In this document: positions 43,982-53,883 of the stretch, in pieces
Layout: every line of letters begins with the position of its first letter
Position numbering within the stretch: position 1 is the first letter of the stretch
Assembly: GCA_030835825.1 (NCBI GenBank)
Contig: JAURRA010000010.1
Location: 89,866-153,865 of the forward strand
Length of the DNA: 64,000 nucleotides
Direction of reading: 5' to 3'
From: Flavobacteriaceae bacterium
GTDB taxonomy: Bacteria > Bacteroidota > Bacteroidia > Flavobacteriales > Flavobacteriaceae
Translations under genes and position numbers: made by a program
The notes under the pieces: generated by a model
What the model saw: the letters and a program-made list of their open reading frames with translations, nothing else
Databases searched by the model: none
Told to the model about the DNA's origin: nothing

Positions 43982-45463
43982 ATGGAAATAAGGGCTAAAT
44001 TGAGCAGGCAAATGAGTTTAATTGCTATTATAGCAACTGGCGTTTCGTCTATGGTTGGGGCATCTATTAATGTGGTGCCATTTATGATTCATCGCAGCGC
44101 ACCTGCCGTTGGTCCCTATGTACTTTGGGCATTTGCATTTGCAGCCATTCCCGCTCTATTCGCTGGCTTGGCCTATGCCATGCTCTCCTCGGCCATGCCT
44201 CGGGCGGGTGGTAGTTATTTATATGCCAGTAGAGGGCTCAATCCCTATTTGGGCTTTGTGGCGAGCTTTTCTCAATGGTTTGGACTTTCTATAGTCATTG
44301 GAGTCATTGCCTATATTTCAATACCATTCCTAAGAGACATTGCCTATAGCGCAGAATTCTTTTGGATTTCCGACTTACTCGATCGGCCGTGGATCAGAGT
44401 GGGCCTAGGGTTGAGTCTAATCTGGAGCTTTGTTTACTTGAATATAAAAGGAGTCAAGGCCTATACCAAACTGCTCATTCCTATGGTCATTGTCATTTTT
44501 TGTTTGGGAAGTATTGTAATTTTATCTGGACTCTTCTATGACACCTCTGACTTTATGACTGCCCTCCAAGCCAAAGAAAATAGGGTTTACCAATTGGCCC
44601 CTGATCCTGATTTTGATTGGTATGTATTTTTGTCCGCTGCTGCCATATTGTTCTCAAGTTTTATAGGATTTGATGCCATTGCCCAAACGGGAAGTGAGGC
44701 CAAAAATCCGACACGAAATTTACCTTTAGCCATTCTTATAACCATTCTTGGAGTGGGGCTATTTTACTTTCTTTTTACCGCTTCTGTCTATAATATTGTC
44801 CCTTGGAGCTATGTGGCCGAACAAGCCTTACAAAAGGACATCACAGCACCGGGACTTCTCAGTCTTATACTGCCCAGTGGCCTTGATATCATCATTCTTT
44901 TTGGAGCGGCTATAGCTCTGATTAATGACCTGCCAGCCATGTTGCTTTCGGTCTCACGCCTGATGTTTGCTTGGGCAAAAGATGGCATATTCCCCGTTAG
45001 GATTACAGCTGTTCACGTCAAGAATAAAACACCATATATAGCCCTGATTGTTGCTGGACTTATGTCTAGCGTTGGTGTATTAGGGTCGCATTTTGCAGGT
45101 GATTTTTTTCTTGGCATAGATATTATGGTGACTTCAATGTTGGTCAACTTTTTACTGATGAGCATCACCTTGCTGACTATTAATCGCTATAATCCATCGC
45201 TCGCCCAAAACATCAAAATTTTAAAAAATAGCGGGCTGCAGCTTTTTATTGGATGGGCAGGGGTGTTTTTTTTAAGTGGTTTTTTAGCCATACATTTATA
45301 TAAAGATTTGAGTAGTAATGTTACAGAATGGTACTTTCATTCCACCTACGTTTGGCTCATCGTCATGGGTATGGGCAGTTTAGTATTTATTTTTAAGTGG
45401 CATAAATTGAAACAAAGCCATAACTCAATGACAAATCTATTTAAACACTTACCAGCCGAATAA
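43982..45463 (+). CDS. APC superfamily amino-acid permease
   Basis: A 493-residue inner-membrane transporter with about 12 helices. Helix 1 carries the unwound substrate motif (SLIAIIATGVSSMVGASINVV). AMPRAGGSYLYASRGL (helix 2-3 loop) and FSSFIGFDAIAQTGSEAKNP (helix 6) are APC landmarks. It probably imports amino acids or amines with protons. Its stop is one base before the ATG of the aldo/keto-reductase-RidA fusion, so the two form an operon and may handle the same compound. Confidence 0.88.
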   Translation: MEIRAKLSRQMSLIAIIATGVSSMVGASINVVPFMIHRSAPAVGPYVLWAFAFAAIPALFAGLAYAMLSSAMPRAGGSYLYASRGLNPYLGFVASFSQWFGLSIVIGVIAYISIPFLRDIAYSAEFFWISDLLDRPWIRVGLGLSLIWSFVYLNIKGVKAYTKLLIPMVIVIFCLGSIVILSGLFYDTSDFMTALQAKENRVYQLAPDPDFDWYVFLSAAAILFSSFIGFDAIAQTGSEAKNPTRNLPLAILITILGVGLFYFLFTASVYNIVPWSYVAEQALQKDITAPGLLSLILPSGLDIIILFGAAIALINDLPAMLLSVSRLMFAWAKDGIFPVRITAVHVKNKTPYIALIVAGLMSSVGVLGSHFAGDFFLGIDIMVTSMLVNFLLMSITLLTINRYNPSLAQNIKILKNSGLQLFIGWAGVFFLSGFLAIHLYKDLSSNVTEWYFHSTYVWLIVMGMGSLVFIFKWHKLKQSHNSMTNLFKHLPAE

Positions 45464-45464
45464 T

Positions 45465-46916
45465 ATGAAAAAACAAGTAGCACTGTCACCCCATCTTTCC
45501 GTCCCCCGATTACTCATCGGTCTGTGGCAAATTGCCGATATGGAAAAAGAAGACCAACAGTTGGACCCCAGCCAAATGGCTGTTTATATGAAGCACTATA
45601 TTGATGCTGGATTTACTACTTTCGACATGGCCGACCACTATGGGTCGAGTGAGATTATTGCTGGATTGTGTAAAAATAATCATCCCGAAAATTCGGTCAT
45701 AAACTTGTTTACAAAGTGGGTTCCAAAGCCCGGTTCTATTGACAGAAATGATGTCAGGAAAGCCATTCAAACTGCACTAGATCGCATGCAACAATCTACA
45801 ATAGATATGATGCAGTTTCATGCTTGGCACTACGCCGACCCCAGTTGGTTAGATGCCTTAATTTTTCTTAAAGAGCTCCAAGAAGAAGGTCTAATTCAAC
45901 ACATTGGGGTGACCAATTTCGATGCACATCATCTGAGAATTGCACTCGCCCACGGTATTCCAATAGTGAGTAATCAAATATCCCATTCTGCAATAGATCG
46001 TCGTGCACTTGGCCCTATGAGTGAAGTTTGCGGACAATATGGGGTTAAGCTCCTAGCCTATGGTACATTGGCTGGAGGATTTCTATCCAACCGCTGGCTA
46101 GGTCAGGATGAACCTACCTCAGGACAATTGAAGACATGGTCTCAAATGAAGTACAAACGTTTTATCGATGCCACAGGTGGATGGGCAAAATTTCAAAACC
46201 TTCTCAGTGCCATGCAACAAGTTGCCCTAAAACACAAGACCTCCATTGCCAATATAGCCAGCCGATTTGTTCTCGAAAACGAGAATGTCGCCGCTGTCAT
46301 TGTAGGCGCAAGATTGGGGGAAAACGCGCATATCACTGATCATCAAAAGCTTCTGGACCTGCATCTGGAACACTCTGATTTGATATCCATCGAAGAAGCC
46401 ATTTCCGATCTATCGCCAGTTCCTGGAAATTGCGGAGACGAATATCGCAAGCCACCATTTTTGACCGCTTCAGGAGACCTCAGCCATCATTTGGAGCACA
46501 TTCCAAAAGTTTACAAACCTATACAGATATCTCATCGACGGGAACACATGTATAGCGGAACAGTTTGGGAGGGTTTTGCTGGCTATTCTCGAGCAGTAAA
46601 AAAAGACAACCGTATTTTAGTGTCTGGAACCACAGCAACTCATGGTCATTTACTGGTAGGTGGTAACGACGCAGAGGCTCAAACACATTTTGTGATTGAT
46701 AAAATCGAAGCTGCCATCGAATCCTTGGGCGGAACCTTAAAAGATGTCGTAAGAACGCGTGTATTTGTGAACGATATTAATGACTGGGAAAGCGTGGCTC
46801 GTGCCCATGGCCACAGATTTAAAAGCATCGATCCCGCCAATACCCTTGTTCAAGCCAAACTTGTTGGCGATGGTTATTTGGTAGAGATCGAAGCAGAGGC
46901 CATTCTCGATTCCTAA
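45465..46916 (+). CDS. Aldo/keto reductase fused to a RidA (YjgF/UK114) domain
   Basis: A 483-residue two-domain enzyme. Residues 1-330 are an NADPH-dependent aldo/keto reductase barrel with the full catalytic tetrad D54, Y59, K84 and H119 (FDMADHYGSSE, LFTKWVPKP, MMQFHAWHY). Residues about 365-483 are a RidA/YjgF domain (VSGTTATHGHLLVGG, LKDVVRTRVFVNDINDWE), a family that hydrolyses reactive enamine/imine intermediates. The pairing suggests reduction of a carbonyl or imine coupled to hydrolysis of an unstable intermediate. It is translated with the adjacent APC permease. The substrate is unknown. Confidence 0.92.
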   Translation: MKKQVALSPHLSVPRLLIGLWQIADMEKEDQQLDPSQMAVYMKHYIDAGFTTFDMADHYGSSEIIAGLCKNNHPENSVINLFTKWVPKPGSIDRNDVRKAIQTALDRMQQSTIDMMQFHAWHYADPSWLDALIFLKELQEEGLIQHIGVTNFDAHHLRIALAHGIPIVSNQISHSAIDRRALGPMSEVCGQYGVKLLAYGTLAGGFLSNRWLGQDEPTSGQLKTWSQMKYKRFIDATGGWAKFQNLLSAMQQVALKHKTSIANIASRFVLENENVAAVIVGARLGENAHITDHQKLLDLHLEHSDLISIEEAISDLSPVPGNCGDEYRKPPFLTASGDLSHHLEHIPKVYKPIQISHRREHMYSGTVWEGFAGYSRAVKKDNRILVSGTTATHGHLLVGGNDAEAQTHFVIDKIEAAIESLGGTLKDVVRTRVFVNDINDWESVARAHGHRFKSIDPANTLVQAKLVGDGYLVEIEAEAILDS

Positions 46917-46937
46917 AATCATCAACTATTATTTGAG

Positions 46938-49900
46938 TTATTTCTTGAATTTAACCCATGTTTTGCGCTCAAATAGAGATACTGCTCTTTCGAATTCCTC
47001 CACCAACTCCGCCGCAAGCCTAACCCTGTTCCAATCCTGAGTGGAAGGAATGGTCACGCGTGATGAACTGGCCTTGAGCGCCTGCTCTACAGCGTAATAG
47101 GCTGTGATTCTTGAACTCTGCCAAGCTCCAACTTGACGATCACCAGGTTTGTCTAAGGCCAAAAGATTGAGGGCCACTAGTTCCTTCTCTACATTTTTTA
47201 ATTTTACTATTTCTTTTTGATTTCCCGATGATCGTTGTTCAAACCCTTTGAATTTCTCGGTCAATTCCTTCTGCCATTCTTGGGTCTTTTTCAACAATAG
47301 AGACAGTTTCACTACCTGACCATTCACGGCCTTCTGGTAGCGATACAATTCCAAATCTACCTCATGGTCGATATCAAATCGGGGGTCAGCAACAACCTCA
47401 ACAATGTTCGAACTGATATCATTTTGGTATTGGTATTTGAGCGTATAGACCCCAGGAAGAACTGGAATGCCACGAGATTCTTCATGCACCCACGATCCAG
47501 GAAGATAGGTGGGTTTTTCATCCAAGTTCCACAGCAGATAGTTTAAGCCTTTTTTAAGATTCGTTCCTGAAACGGTATTGACCAACTGTCCTTTAGCATC
47601 TTCAATTGCGACTGTAATTGAATCATTCTCTTGAGGTTTGTTGGCGAGAAATACCGGTAATTGAGCTTTCTGGAACACCCTGTTTTCACCCTCGAAGGTG
47701 GTGTGAAAACCAGTCCATATGTTGCCCGGAGGCGCAATAAAAAGGCCCTTAACTTGGACTACTTCATTCATTGGCAAGGCAGTTATGTTTTGTGCCGGTT
47801 TATTGGCCATGAGATGTCTCAAACTTAACAAATCGTCTAGGACCCAAATGGCTCGGCCAAATGTCCCTATTACTAAAGCCGATTCTTTTTCTTGAATGAC
47901 CAAATCCATAGTTGAAACACTTGGAAATCCGTTTTTTACTTGGGTCCAATCGTCGCCCTGATTTAAACTCATCCAAAGGCCGTTTTCAGTTCCCAAAAAC
48001 AACAGATTAGGTTCGACAGGATCTTGAATAAAGGACAACGCATAGCCTTTTACATCTTGGTCACCAACCACCCTGTGCCAATGCTCTCCAAAGTCATCTG
48101 TTCTAAACAAATAGGGCGCATAATCTCCTTGACGGTAATTATTGACCACTAACCACGCTGTTTGTTCATTGTAACGCGAGGCATGTATCCGAGCAATCCA
48201 AGCATCCTTTGGCAAGTCTATAATATTGGCTGTCAAATTTTTCCAATTCTTGCCCCCGTCTTGGGTCAACTGAAGCTGACCATCGTCGGTTCCGACCCAT
48301 AGAATTTCCCTATTCAAATAACTTGGAGCAATGGCTAGAATGCTATTGTAATTTTCAGCTCCAGAAATGTCCAGAGTCAATCCGCCATAATCTCCCTTCT
48401 GATGGTCGGGATTATTGGTGGACAAGTCTGGAGAAATGACAGTCCAATTGGCTCCTTTGTCAACTGATTTATGCACAAACTGCGAGCCGTAATAAACCAA
48501 ATTGTCATCGTGGGGATCTCGAGCAAATCCAGCATTCCAATTGAAGCGCAAGGGCGTGTCAACGTCGGAGGGCTGAGGTGAAACGCTCTGGTAATAGCCA
48601 CTCACTTTATCGTACCGGTACAAGTCACCATTTTGAGAAGTTCCAAACCCAAATCTCGAATTATCTTTATCAGGGGAGATGTAGAATCCATCTCCACCCA
48701 CCAAATACTGCCAATACAAAGTACGAATTCCTCCCCGCTTCCAGGTATAGGCAGGTCCAGACCAATTTCCATTGTCTTGCATTCCGCCATACACATTAAA
48801 AGGTGTGTCATAGTCCACATTAATATGATAGAACTGGGCCACAGGAATATTTTCTGGGAAATACCAACTTTTACCGTGATCTTGTGTTATTCCTAAGCCG
48901 CCATCCCCTCCAATAATAAAGTGCTCAGCATCATTAGGATTGATCCAGATGGCGTGAAAATCGGCGTGGATTCCTTTGGTTTCGTCGGCAGGAATCATCG
49001 GTTTTGGATCAAAGCTTTGACCGCCATCGTAACTTACTGATAGTGGTTGATAGATATTGTACAAACGATCGGGGTTTTCAGTATCAACAGCGAGGTCTTG
49101 AAAATAAAAAGGCCTGTTATTAGTAAACTTAGGGTTATCATTGATGACCGCCCAAGTCTTCCCTCCATCCTCACTGCGATAGAGCAAATTTTTCTGTGCT
49201 TCAATTTTAGCATAGATGCGGTTAGAGCTACTTGGCGCGATGGCCAGCCCAATCCTTCCCAATTCACCTTCGGGAAGTCCTGAACTAGGGTCTAACATCT
49301 GCCATGAGAATCCTCTGTCGCTACTAAAAAAAAGGCCCGAGCCCGGTCCGCCAGACACAAAAGAATATGGGGTTCTTCGATGGTCATACATCGCTGCAAA
49401 CATCTTGCTAGGATTGTTTGGATCGACAACAAAATCGGCTATTCCTGAGGAGCTATTGGTAAACAAAACCTTATTCCAGTGTTGCCCACCATCAGTAGTT
49501 TTATAGAGTCCACGGTCTTCGTTTGGCTGAAAGGGATCTCCCGAAGCGCCAACGAAAACAGTCTGATCATCCTCTGGATCAATCCAAATGCGGTGTATGG
49601 TTTTGGTAGCTTCCAACCCCATATGCTGCCAAGTTTTGCCACCGTCTGTGGTTTTAAAAACCCCCATTCCCAAATTCATAGAATTCCGGGGATTGCCCTC
49701 TCCGGTACCGACCCAAATCACTTCTGGATTACTTTGCTGAATGGCCAATGCGCCGATATTTTGTGTCGGTTGATCATCAAAAATGGGAGCCCATGCCGAA
49801 CCACCGTTTTCCGACTTCCAGACACCACCTGATGCAGCGCCAACAATAATAACCTTCGGATTTGCAGTTAGAGCGTCAATGGCTGTGATTCGTCCACTCA

Positions 49901-50030
49901 TATTGGCAGGTCCAATACTTCGGATTTTTAAATTCTCGAGCGTGTCATAATCTAAGCTTTGGGCATTCACCGAAAATGCAGAGATCAAAAGAAATGTAAT
50001 TAGAAGGCGCATATTAAACCGTTTTCTCAT
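46938..50030 (-). CDS. Secreted sortilin/VPS10-like BNR-repeat beta-propeller protein (paralogue 3)
   Basis: A 1030-residue exported protein. The true start may be the second ATG at 50012 (MRLLITFLLISAFSVNAQ), which gives a cleaner signal peptide. The layout equals that of the genes at 5645 and 10429. A propeller (about 30-715) has repeated Asp boxes (KSENGGSAW, KTTDGGKTW, RSEDGGKTW, LTQDGGKNW), and VVGAASGGVWK and WVGTGEGNPRN are shared with paralogue 2. A beta domain follows (about 760-885), then a helical tail with a basic end. It has no lipobox or T9SS domain. It is divergent from the DUF885-like gene, with 100 bases between them. Confidence 0.85.
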   Translation of the reverse strand: MRKRFNMRLLITFLLISAFSVNAQSLDYDTLENLKIRSIGPANMSGRITAIDALTANPKVIIVGAASGGVWKSENGGSAWAPIFDDQPTQNIGALAIQQSNPEVIWVGTGEGNPRNSMNLGMGVFKTTDGGKTWQHMGLEATKTIHRIWIDPEDDQTVFVGASGDPFQPNEDRGLYKTTDGGQHWNKVLFTNSSSGIADFVVDPNNPSKMFAAMYDHRRTPYSFVSGGPGSGLFFSSDRGFSWQMLDPSSGLPEGELGRIGLAIAPSSSNRIYAKIEAQKNLLYRSEDGGKTWAVINDNPKFTNNRPFYFQDLAVDTENPDRLYNIYQPLSVSYDGGQSFDPKPMIPADETKGIHADFHAIWINPNDAEHFIIGGDGGLGITQDHGKSWYFPENIPVAQFYHINVDYDTPFNVYGGMQDNGNWSGPAYTWKRGGIRTLYWQYLVGGDGFYISPDKDNSRFGFGTSQNGDLYRYDKVSGYYQSVSPQPSDVDTPLRFNWNAGFARDPHDDNLVYYGSQFVHKSVDKGANWTVISPDLSTNNPDHQKGDYGGLTLDISGAENYNSILAIAPSYLNREILWVGTDDGQLQLTQDGGKNWKNLTANIIDLPKDAWIARIHASRYNEQTAWLVVNNYRQGDYAPYLFRTDDFGEHWHRVVGDQDVKGYALSFIQDPVEPNLLFLGTENGLWMSLNQGDDWTQVKNGFPSVSTMDLVIQEKESALVIGTFGRAIWVLDDLLSLRHLMANKPAQNITALPMNEVVQVKGLFIAPPGNIWTGFHTTFEGENRVFQKAQLPVFLANKPQENDSITVAIEDAKGQLVNTVSGTNLKKGLNYLLWNLDEKPTYLPGSWVHEESRGIPVLPGVYTLKYQYQNDISSNIVEVVADPRFDIDHEVDLELYRYQKAVNGQVVKLSLLLKKTQEWQKELTEKFKGFEQRSSGNQKEIVKLKNVEKELVALNLLALDKPGDRQVGAWQSSRITAYYAVEQALKASSSRVTIPSTQDWNRVRLAAELVEEFERAVSLFERKTWVKFKK

Positions 50031-50130
50031 TTATCCAATATAGTTATTATTTGTTACTTTTATGTAGAATATTTCATCGCCCTTCGAATTGTACGGTAAT
50101 CGGCTTTAGAAATTTCTAAAATATTTTTTT

Positions 50131-51813
50131 ATGAAAAATTACAGCCTTTTATTCATCACTATTATGGCGCTATTCATCCAAACCACATCAGCTCAGGAGC
50201 CTTCTAACAGTGCTCAAAGCAGACCAGAACTTGTTCAGTTGTTTGACGATTGGCGTTCCTTTGAAAAACCCCCAATTCAAAACGGAATACCCGATTATTC
50301 TCAAAGCAGTTTTGACATCAGATGGCCTAAGTTTCTGGCACTCAAAGCGCGTTTAGAGAGTCTTCCTAAAGACCAATGGCCAACCAGTCAGCAAGTCGAT
50401 TGGCACATACTGTGGGCAGAAATGAATGGTTATATTTTCAACTATAAAATACTAAAACCCTGGGAGAGAGATCCTGCATTTTACAAATCTGTATGGACCT
50501 ATCGAAGCGATGTTCCTGCCCACGAAGGTCCAACACATCATGCGGTTTTGGAGTTATGGCAATACCAATTCCCATTGGACAAGCTCGCTTCTGATAAAAT
50601 TATTGGCAGCCTTCAAATCATCCCTGGGTTATACCAACAAGCCAAGAAAAACCTGACTGGCAATGCTCGCGATTTATGGATTGCTGGAATCCGAGATCAC
50701 CAAAGTCAATACAGAGACTTAGAAAGCCTACTCGAAGCCCCAGGAGTTGCAGCACAGAGAGCTCTTAAGTCCGCCATACAAAATGCTATGATTGCAACGA
50801 AAGATTTTGTCGAATGGCTGATTGAAGAAAGTCAAACCAAAACAGGGCCATCGGGAATTGGTAAAGAAAACTACACATGGTATCAGCAGAATGTGCATTT
50901 GATACCTTTGAGTTGGGACGATGAAGTGATGATCCTCAAACGTGAGCTTGCCCGCGCTTGGTCTAGTTTGAAATTGGAAGAGCATCGCAACAGGACCCTT
51001 CCTCCCATGGAAGCCGCCGACTCGGAAAAAGCATACAAGGAGTTAGCTGAAAATGCGGCCGAAGAACTTCTCAGTTTTTTAGCTGACAATGAAATAGTCA
51101 GTGTTAAAGATTACTTTGGTCCTGCCTTGAACCCTCACTTAGGCAGTTTTATACCAGCCGACAAGCGGAACTTTTTTTGGATTACCGCACATTACGATCC
51201 TAAACCGCTTTACTCCCATTTCTATCACTGGTTTGAATTGGCACAAATGGACTATGATCCACATGACAATTCTATACGCAAAAGCGCTTTACTTTATAAC
51301 ATATTTGATTCTCGGAATGAAGGCTTGGCAACAGCGGTTGAAGAAATGTTTATGCAAGCTGGACTGTATGACAACAATCCACGTTCCAGAGAGATCGTCT
51401 ATATTCTCATCGCTCAAAGAGCAGCCAGGGGATTAGGTTCATTGTACGCCCACGCCAATATGATGACTATGGAAGAGGCCGGCAAAATACACTCGGAATA
51501 CACACCTCGGGGCTGGATGAAAACCGAAAAAGACTTGTTGATTTTTGAACAACATTTATACTTGAGACAGCCTGGGTATGGTACAAGTTATATCACAGGC
51601 AAATATTTGCTCGAGGAAGCCCTAGCCGAAGTGGCCAAAGAACAAGAGAAAAAAGGACAATCTTTTTCTATAAAGTCCTTTTTTGACAGCTTGACCAGCC
51701 TCGGAAATATTCCAATGTCATTGGGACGTTGGGAGATGACTGGCGATGCTGCGCCGCTGAAGCAAATCACAAATGCTCTTGAGGAGCTCGATCCCGAAGT
51801 AGAATCATTTTAA
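50131..51813 (+). CDS. DUF885-related exported protein lacking the HExxH zinc motif
   Basis: A 560-residue exported protein (signal peptide about 1-21, ending TTSAQ). The C-terminal region follows the DUF885 metallopeptidase-like pattern: NEGLATAVEEMFMQAGL (where DUF885 has EGWALYAE), then IAQRAARGLGSLYAHANMMTMEEAGK and LYLRQPGYGTSYITGKYLL. But where active members carry HE-x-x-PGHH, this protein has HWFELAQMDYDPHD, so the zinc ligands appear lost. It may be a non-catalytic binding protein or a differently arranged hydrolase. It is divergent from the third BNR gene. Confidence 0.75.
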   Translation: MKNYSLLFITIMALFIQTTSAQEPSNSAQSRPELVQLFDDWRSFEKPPIQNGIPDYSQSSFDIRWPKFLALKARLESLPKDQWPTSQQVDWHILWAEMNGYIFNYKILKPWERDPAFYKSVWTYRSDVPAHEGPTHHAVLELWQYQFPLDKLASDKIIGSLQIIPGLYQQAKKNLTGNARDLWIAGIRDHQSQYRDLESLLEAPGVAAQRALKSAIQNAMIATKDFVEWLIEESQTKTGPSGIGKENYTWYQQNVHLIPLSWDDEVMILKRELARAWSSLKLEEHRNRTLPPMEAADSEKAYKELAENAAEELLSFLADNEIVSVKDYFGPALNPHLGSFIPADKRNFFWITAHYDPKPLYSHFYHWFELAQMDYDPHDNSIRKSALLYNIFDSRNEGLATAVEEMFMQAGLYDNNPRSREIVYILIAQRAARGLGSLYAHANMMTMEEAGKIHSEYTPRGWMKTEKDLLIFEQHLYLRQPGYGTSYITGKYLLEEALAEVAKEQEKKGQSFSIKSFFDSLTSLGNIPMSLGRWEMTGDAAPLKQITNALEELDPEVESF

Positions 51814-51867
51814 TCCTTCAACGTATTATTTTGGTGTAAATCCAATCAATACGCCTACTTTCGCAAC

Positions 51868-52212
51868 ATGATTCTAACAATAATTCGCGTATTTTCTGGT
51901 GTTTCTCACCTGATATATGGCCTCTTGGCATTGTTCATGCCGTTTTATATCAATGAATTTGAGCGGTACGGTTTTTCAGAACTCAGAATACTTATTGCAT
52001 TGGCACAAGTCTTCGGAGGCATTGGGCTTCTACTTCATCCTATCAGTCCAAAAATTGCCTTGTTAAGCTCCTGTTTACTGACTTTGATGATGTGTGGTGC
52101 CTTAATAACCCGCATATCAATTCAAGACAGTTTAGAAAAGTCTTTGCCTGCTTTGATTTATTTATTAATAAATTCCTTTATTTTTATAAAAAGTATAAAT
52201 AAACTCAAATGA
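51868..52212 (+). CDS. DoxX-like four-helix membrane protein
   Basis: A 114-residue protein with four hydrophobic helices. The first (RVFSGVSHLIYGLLALFMP) and the loop NEFERYGFSE resemble DoxX/DUF4345-like small membrane proteins of unknown or redox-linked role. Its stop overlaps the ATG of the next gene (ATGA). A near-consensus promoter (TTG, 22-base spacer, TACTTTCG) lies just before the start. Confidence 0.7.
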   Translation: MILTIIRVFSGVSHLIYGLLALFMPFYINEFERYGFSELRILIALAQVFGGIGLLLHPISPKIALLSSCLLTLMMCGALITRISIQDSLEKSLPALIYLLINSFIFIKSINKLK

Positions 52213-52586
52213 AAAATTTAAAAAATATTCTCATGCTTGTAGTGTCATCTGTGGTGCTCAATGTGTGGTTTTTTCGCTTTAATAGAGAAACAATTTACCG
52301 AGGAGGTCAAGCGTCGAATATGATCGAGGAGTTTGCGGCCTATGGGCTCAGTGAAACCATTGTTTATTTGGTCGGTGGATTAAAAGTTCTTGCTGCATTA
52401 GGCCTGCTCGTGGGATTTGTCTACCAAAAGGCTATCGTCCCCTCGGCAAGTTTAATGGCTGTAATGATGATGGGTGCCATTGGAATGCACTTTAAAATTG
52501 GAGATGCTGCAATCACTTTTTTACCTGCAGGACTGATGTTGACCGCCTCCATCGCCATTTTATACCTTCACAAAAAAACAGCGTAA
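52209..52586 (+). CDS. DoxX-like four-helix membrane protein
   Basis: A 125-residue protein with four helices. GGLKVLAALGLLVGF and MAVMMMGAIGMHFKIGD are typical of DoxX-like proteins. It is translationally coupled to the preceding DoxX-like gene (4-base overlap) and probably forms a heteromer with it. Downstream is a short palindrome (GCCTTTTCAAAAGGC at about 52604) without a T-run, then a decayed gene. Confidence 0.72.
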   Translation: MKNLKNILMLVVSSVVLNVWFFRFNRETIYRGGQASNMIEEFAAYGLSETIVYLVGGLKVLAALGLLVGFVYQKAIVPSASLMAVMMMGAIGMHFKIGDAAITFLPAGLMLTASIAILYLHKKTA

Positions 52587-52705
52587 TTTCGCCGATTAAA
52601 CTGCCTTTTCAAAAGGCTTGACATTATAATAAAGGCTTGTTTCGCCATCGAAAATGGCTGTCAATGGGTGAGAACTAACACTACTTGACCATTCTTACAA
52701 CATAC

Positions 52706-53161
52706 ATGAACGAGCGCTTATCGTTGTCATCTTTGATTCGGGAGATTAAACTCTGATGTTTTGAATTTGTTATATGTTTACGCGCTAATTGTAATCATAT
52801 TTGGGGTATATCTCTCGTTTGCCGGCCAACAGAAAATCCGTTTCGCCATGGGTGTCTCGTATTTCATTTCTACTACAATTATGTATCTTACTTTGTGTCA
52901 TCCCCATATCTATGGCCTACAATAACCATAAATTTAATCATCGCTCTTTGCGTCGTGTTTTCTCAGTCATTCCTATACATGATAGCTTGGGAAGTTTTGG
53001 CTTTACCTACCCTGTTGATCTTCATTAAAATATTTAACGGATTTCATCCCTACCAAAGTTTGCTTATTTTAGTAGTTCCTGGTACTTTAGTTTTTCTCTT
53101 AAGGCATGTCGTTGACAAAATCGCTGCCGGTCTTTTAAGCGGCTTCTGTTTATCCTTTTGA
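52706..53161 (+). pseudogene. Decayed multi-pass membrane protein gene
   Basis: A frame beginning MNERLSLSSLIREIKL stops at a TGA (52754-52756). Protein-like sequence then continues in another frame (LLYVYALIVIIFGVYLSFAG, GVSYFISTTIMYLTL) and returns to the first frame around 52900 (TITINLIIALCVVFSQSFLYM ... LLIFIKIFNGFHPYQ ... AAGLLSGFCLSF). The pieces together would encode about 150 residues with four or five helices. Two compensating frameshifts would explain it. I cannot name the family. The 742 bases between the DoxX-like and GNAT genes hold nothing else I can support, apart from a 21-codon frame (MTEQSNYILWLSPF) at 53207-53272. Confidence 0.45.
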
Positions 53162-53328
53162 GTGCTACTATTCACATTTCATAATCAATTTGAATCAGGA
53201 GAAATTATGACTGAACAATCCAACTACATTTTATGGTTATCGCCTTTTCTTTTCTTCTTGGTATTTCACTAAGGTTTTTCCCCATTGCAATACCATTGCC
53301 CAACCAAAAGAAATAACAGGGATTGGCT

Positions 53329-53829
53329 TTATGCATTGAGGTGCAAGACATATTTGAGTAGTTTATCCCCTTGATTGATCTTCAGTGACTCAAAGACAAA
53401 TCCTAATTTCTCCAGAAGCTTGATTGATTTGACATTATCGGCTCTGGTAATTGCAATGATTTTAGGGTGCCCTTTGGCCACAGCCATTTTTTTCATAAAA
53501 GCCGAACTGGCCTCTGTAGCAATACCTAATTTTACATATGCGGGCAAAAGAGCAAATCCCAAATCGGGAGCATCGTAATCCTCTCTCTTGAGAAAGGTAA
53601 TTAGGCCCACAGGAGTGTCCATTGATTTGAGCTCAATGACCATGTATTCGAAACTTGGGTTGTCAATAATTTTCTGAATATAAATCTCCGCTTGTTCAAT
53701 TGAATGGATGTTTCTATCTCCAATAAATCGGATCCATTCTTCTGTGTTGACAAGTTTCAAAATGAAGGCCGAATCAGCCGTTTGGATGGATCGCAGGCGT
53801 AGTCTTTCAGTTTGAAGAATCAATGACAT
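53329..53829 (-). CDS. GNAT family N-acetyltransferase
   Basis: A 166-residue acetyltransferase of the RimJ/RimL-like group. It has the N-terminal TERLRLRSIQTADSAFI, the strand PDLGFALLPAYVKLGIATEAS (acetyl-CoA loop; the usual G-x-G-x-A is present as LGIATEA) and a C-terminal NVKSIKLLEKLGFVFE. It probably acetylates a protein N-terminus or a small amine; the substrate is not known. A variant -7 element (TTACTTTG) lies about 25 bases upstream on the minus strand. Confidence 0.9.
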   Translation of the reverse strand: MSLILQTERLRLRSIQTADSAFILKLVNTEEWIRFIGDRNIHSIEQAEIYIQKIIDNPSFEYMVIELKSMDTPVGLITFLKREDYDAPDLGFALLPAYVKLGIATEASSAFMKKMAVAKGHPKIIAITRADNVKSIKLLEKLGFVFESLKINQGDKLLKYVLHLNA

Positions 53830-53883
53830 GACTGGTTTTTAAAGATTCAAAGTAATAAAAAGACCCTTAAATACGTGCGACAA

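Noticed and set aside
52604..52618. Palindrome GCCTTTTCAAAAGGC as a terminator for the DoxX-like genes
   Set aside because: There is no T-run after it and a hairpin would have a very small loop, so support is too weak for a feature.
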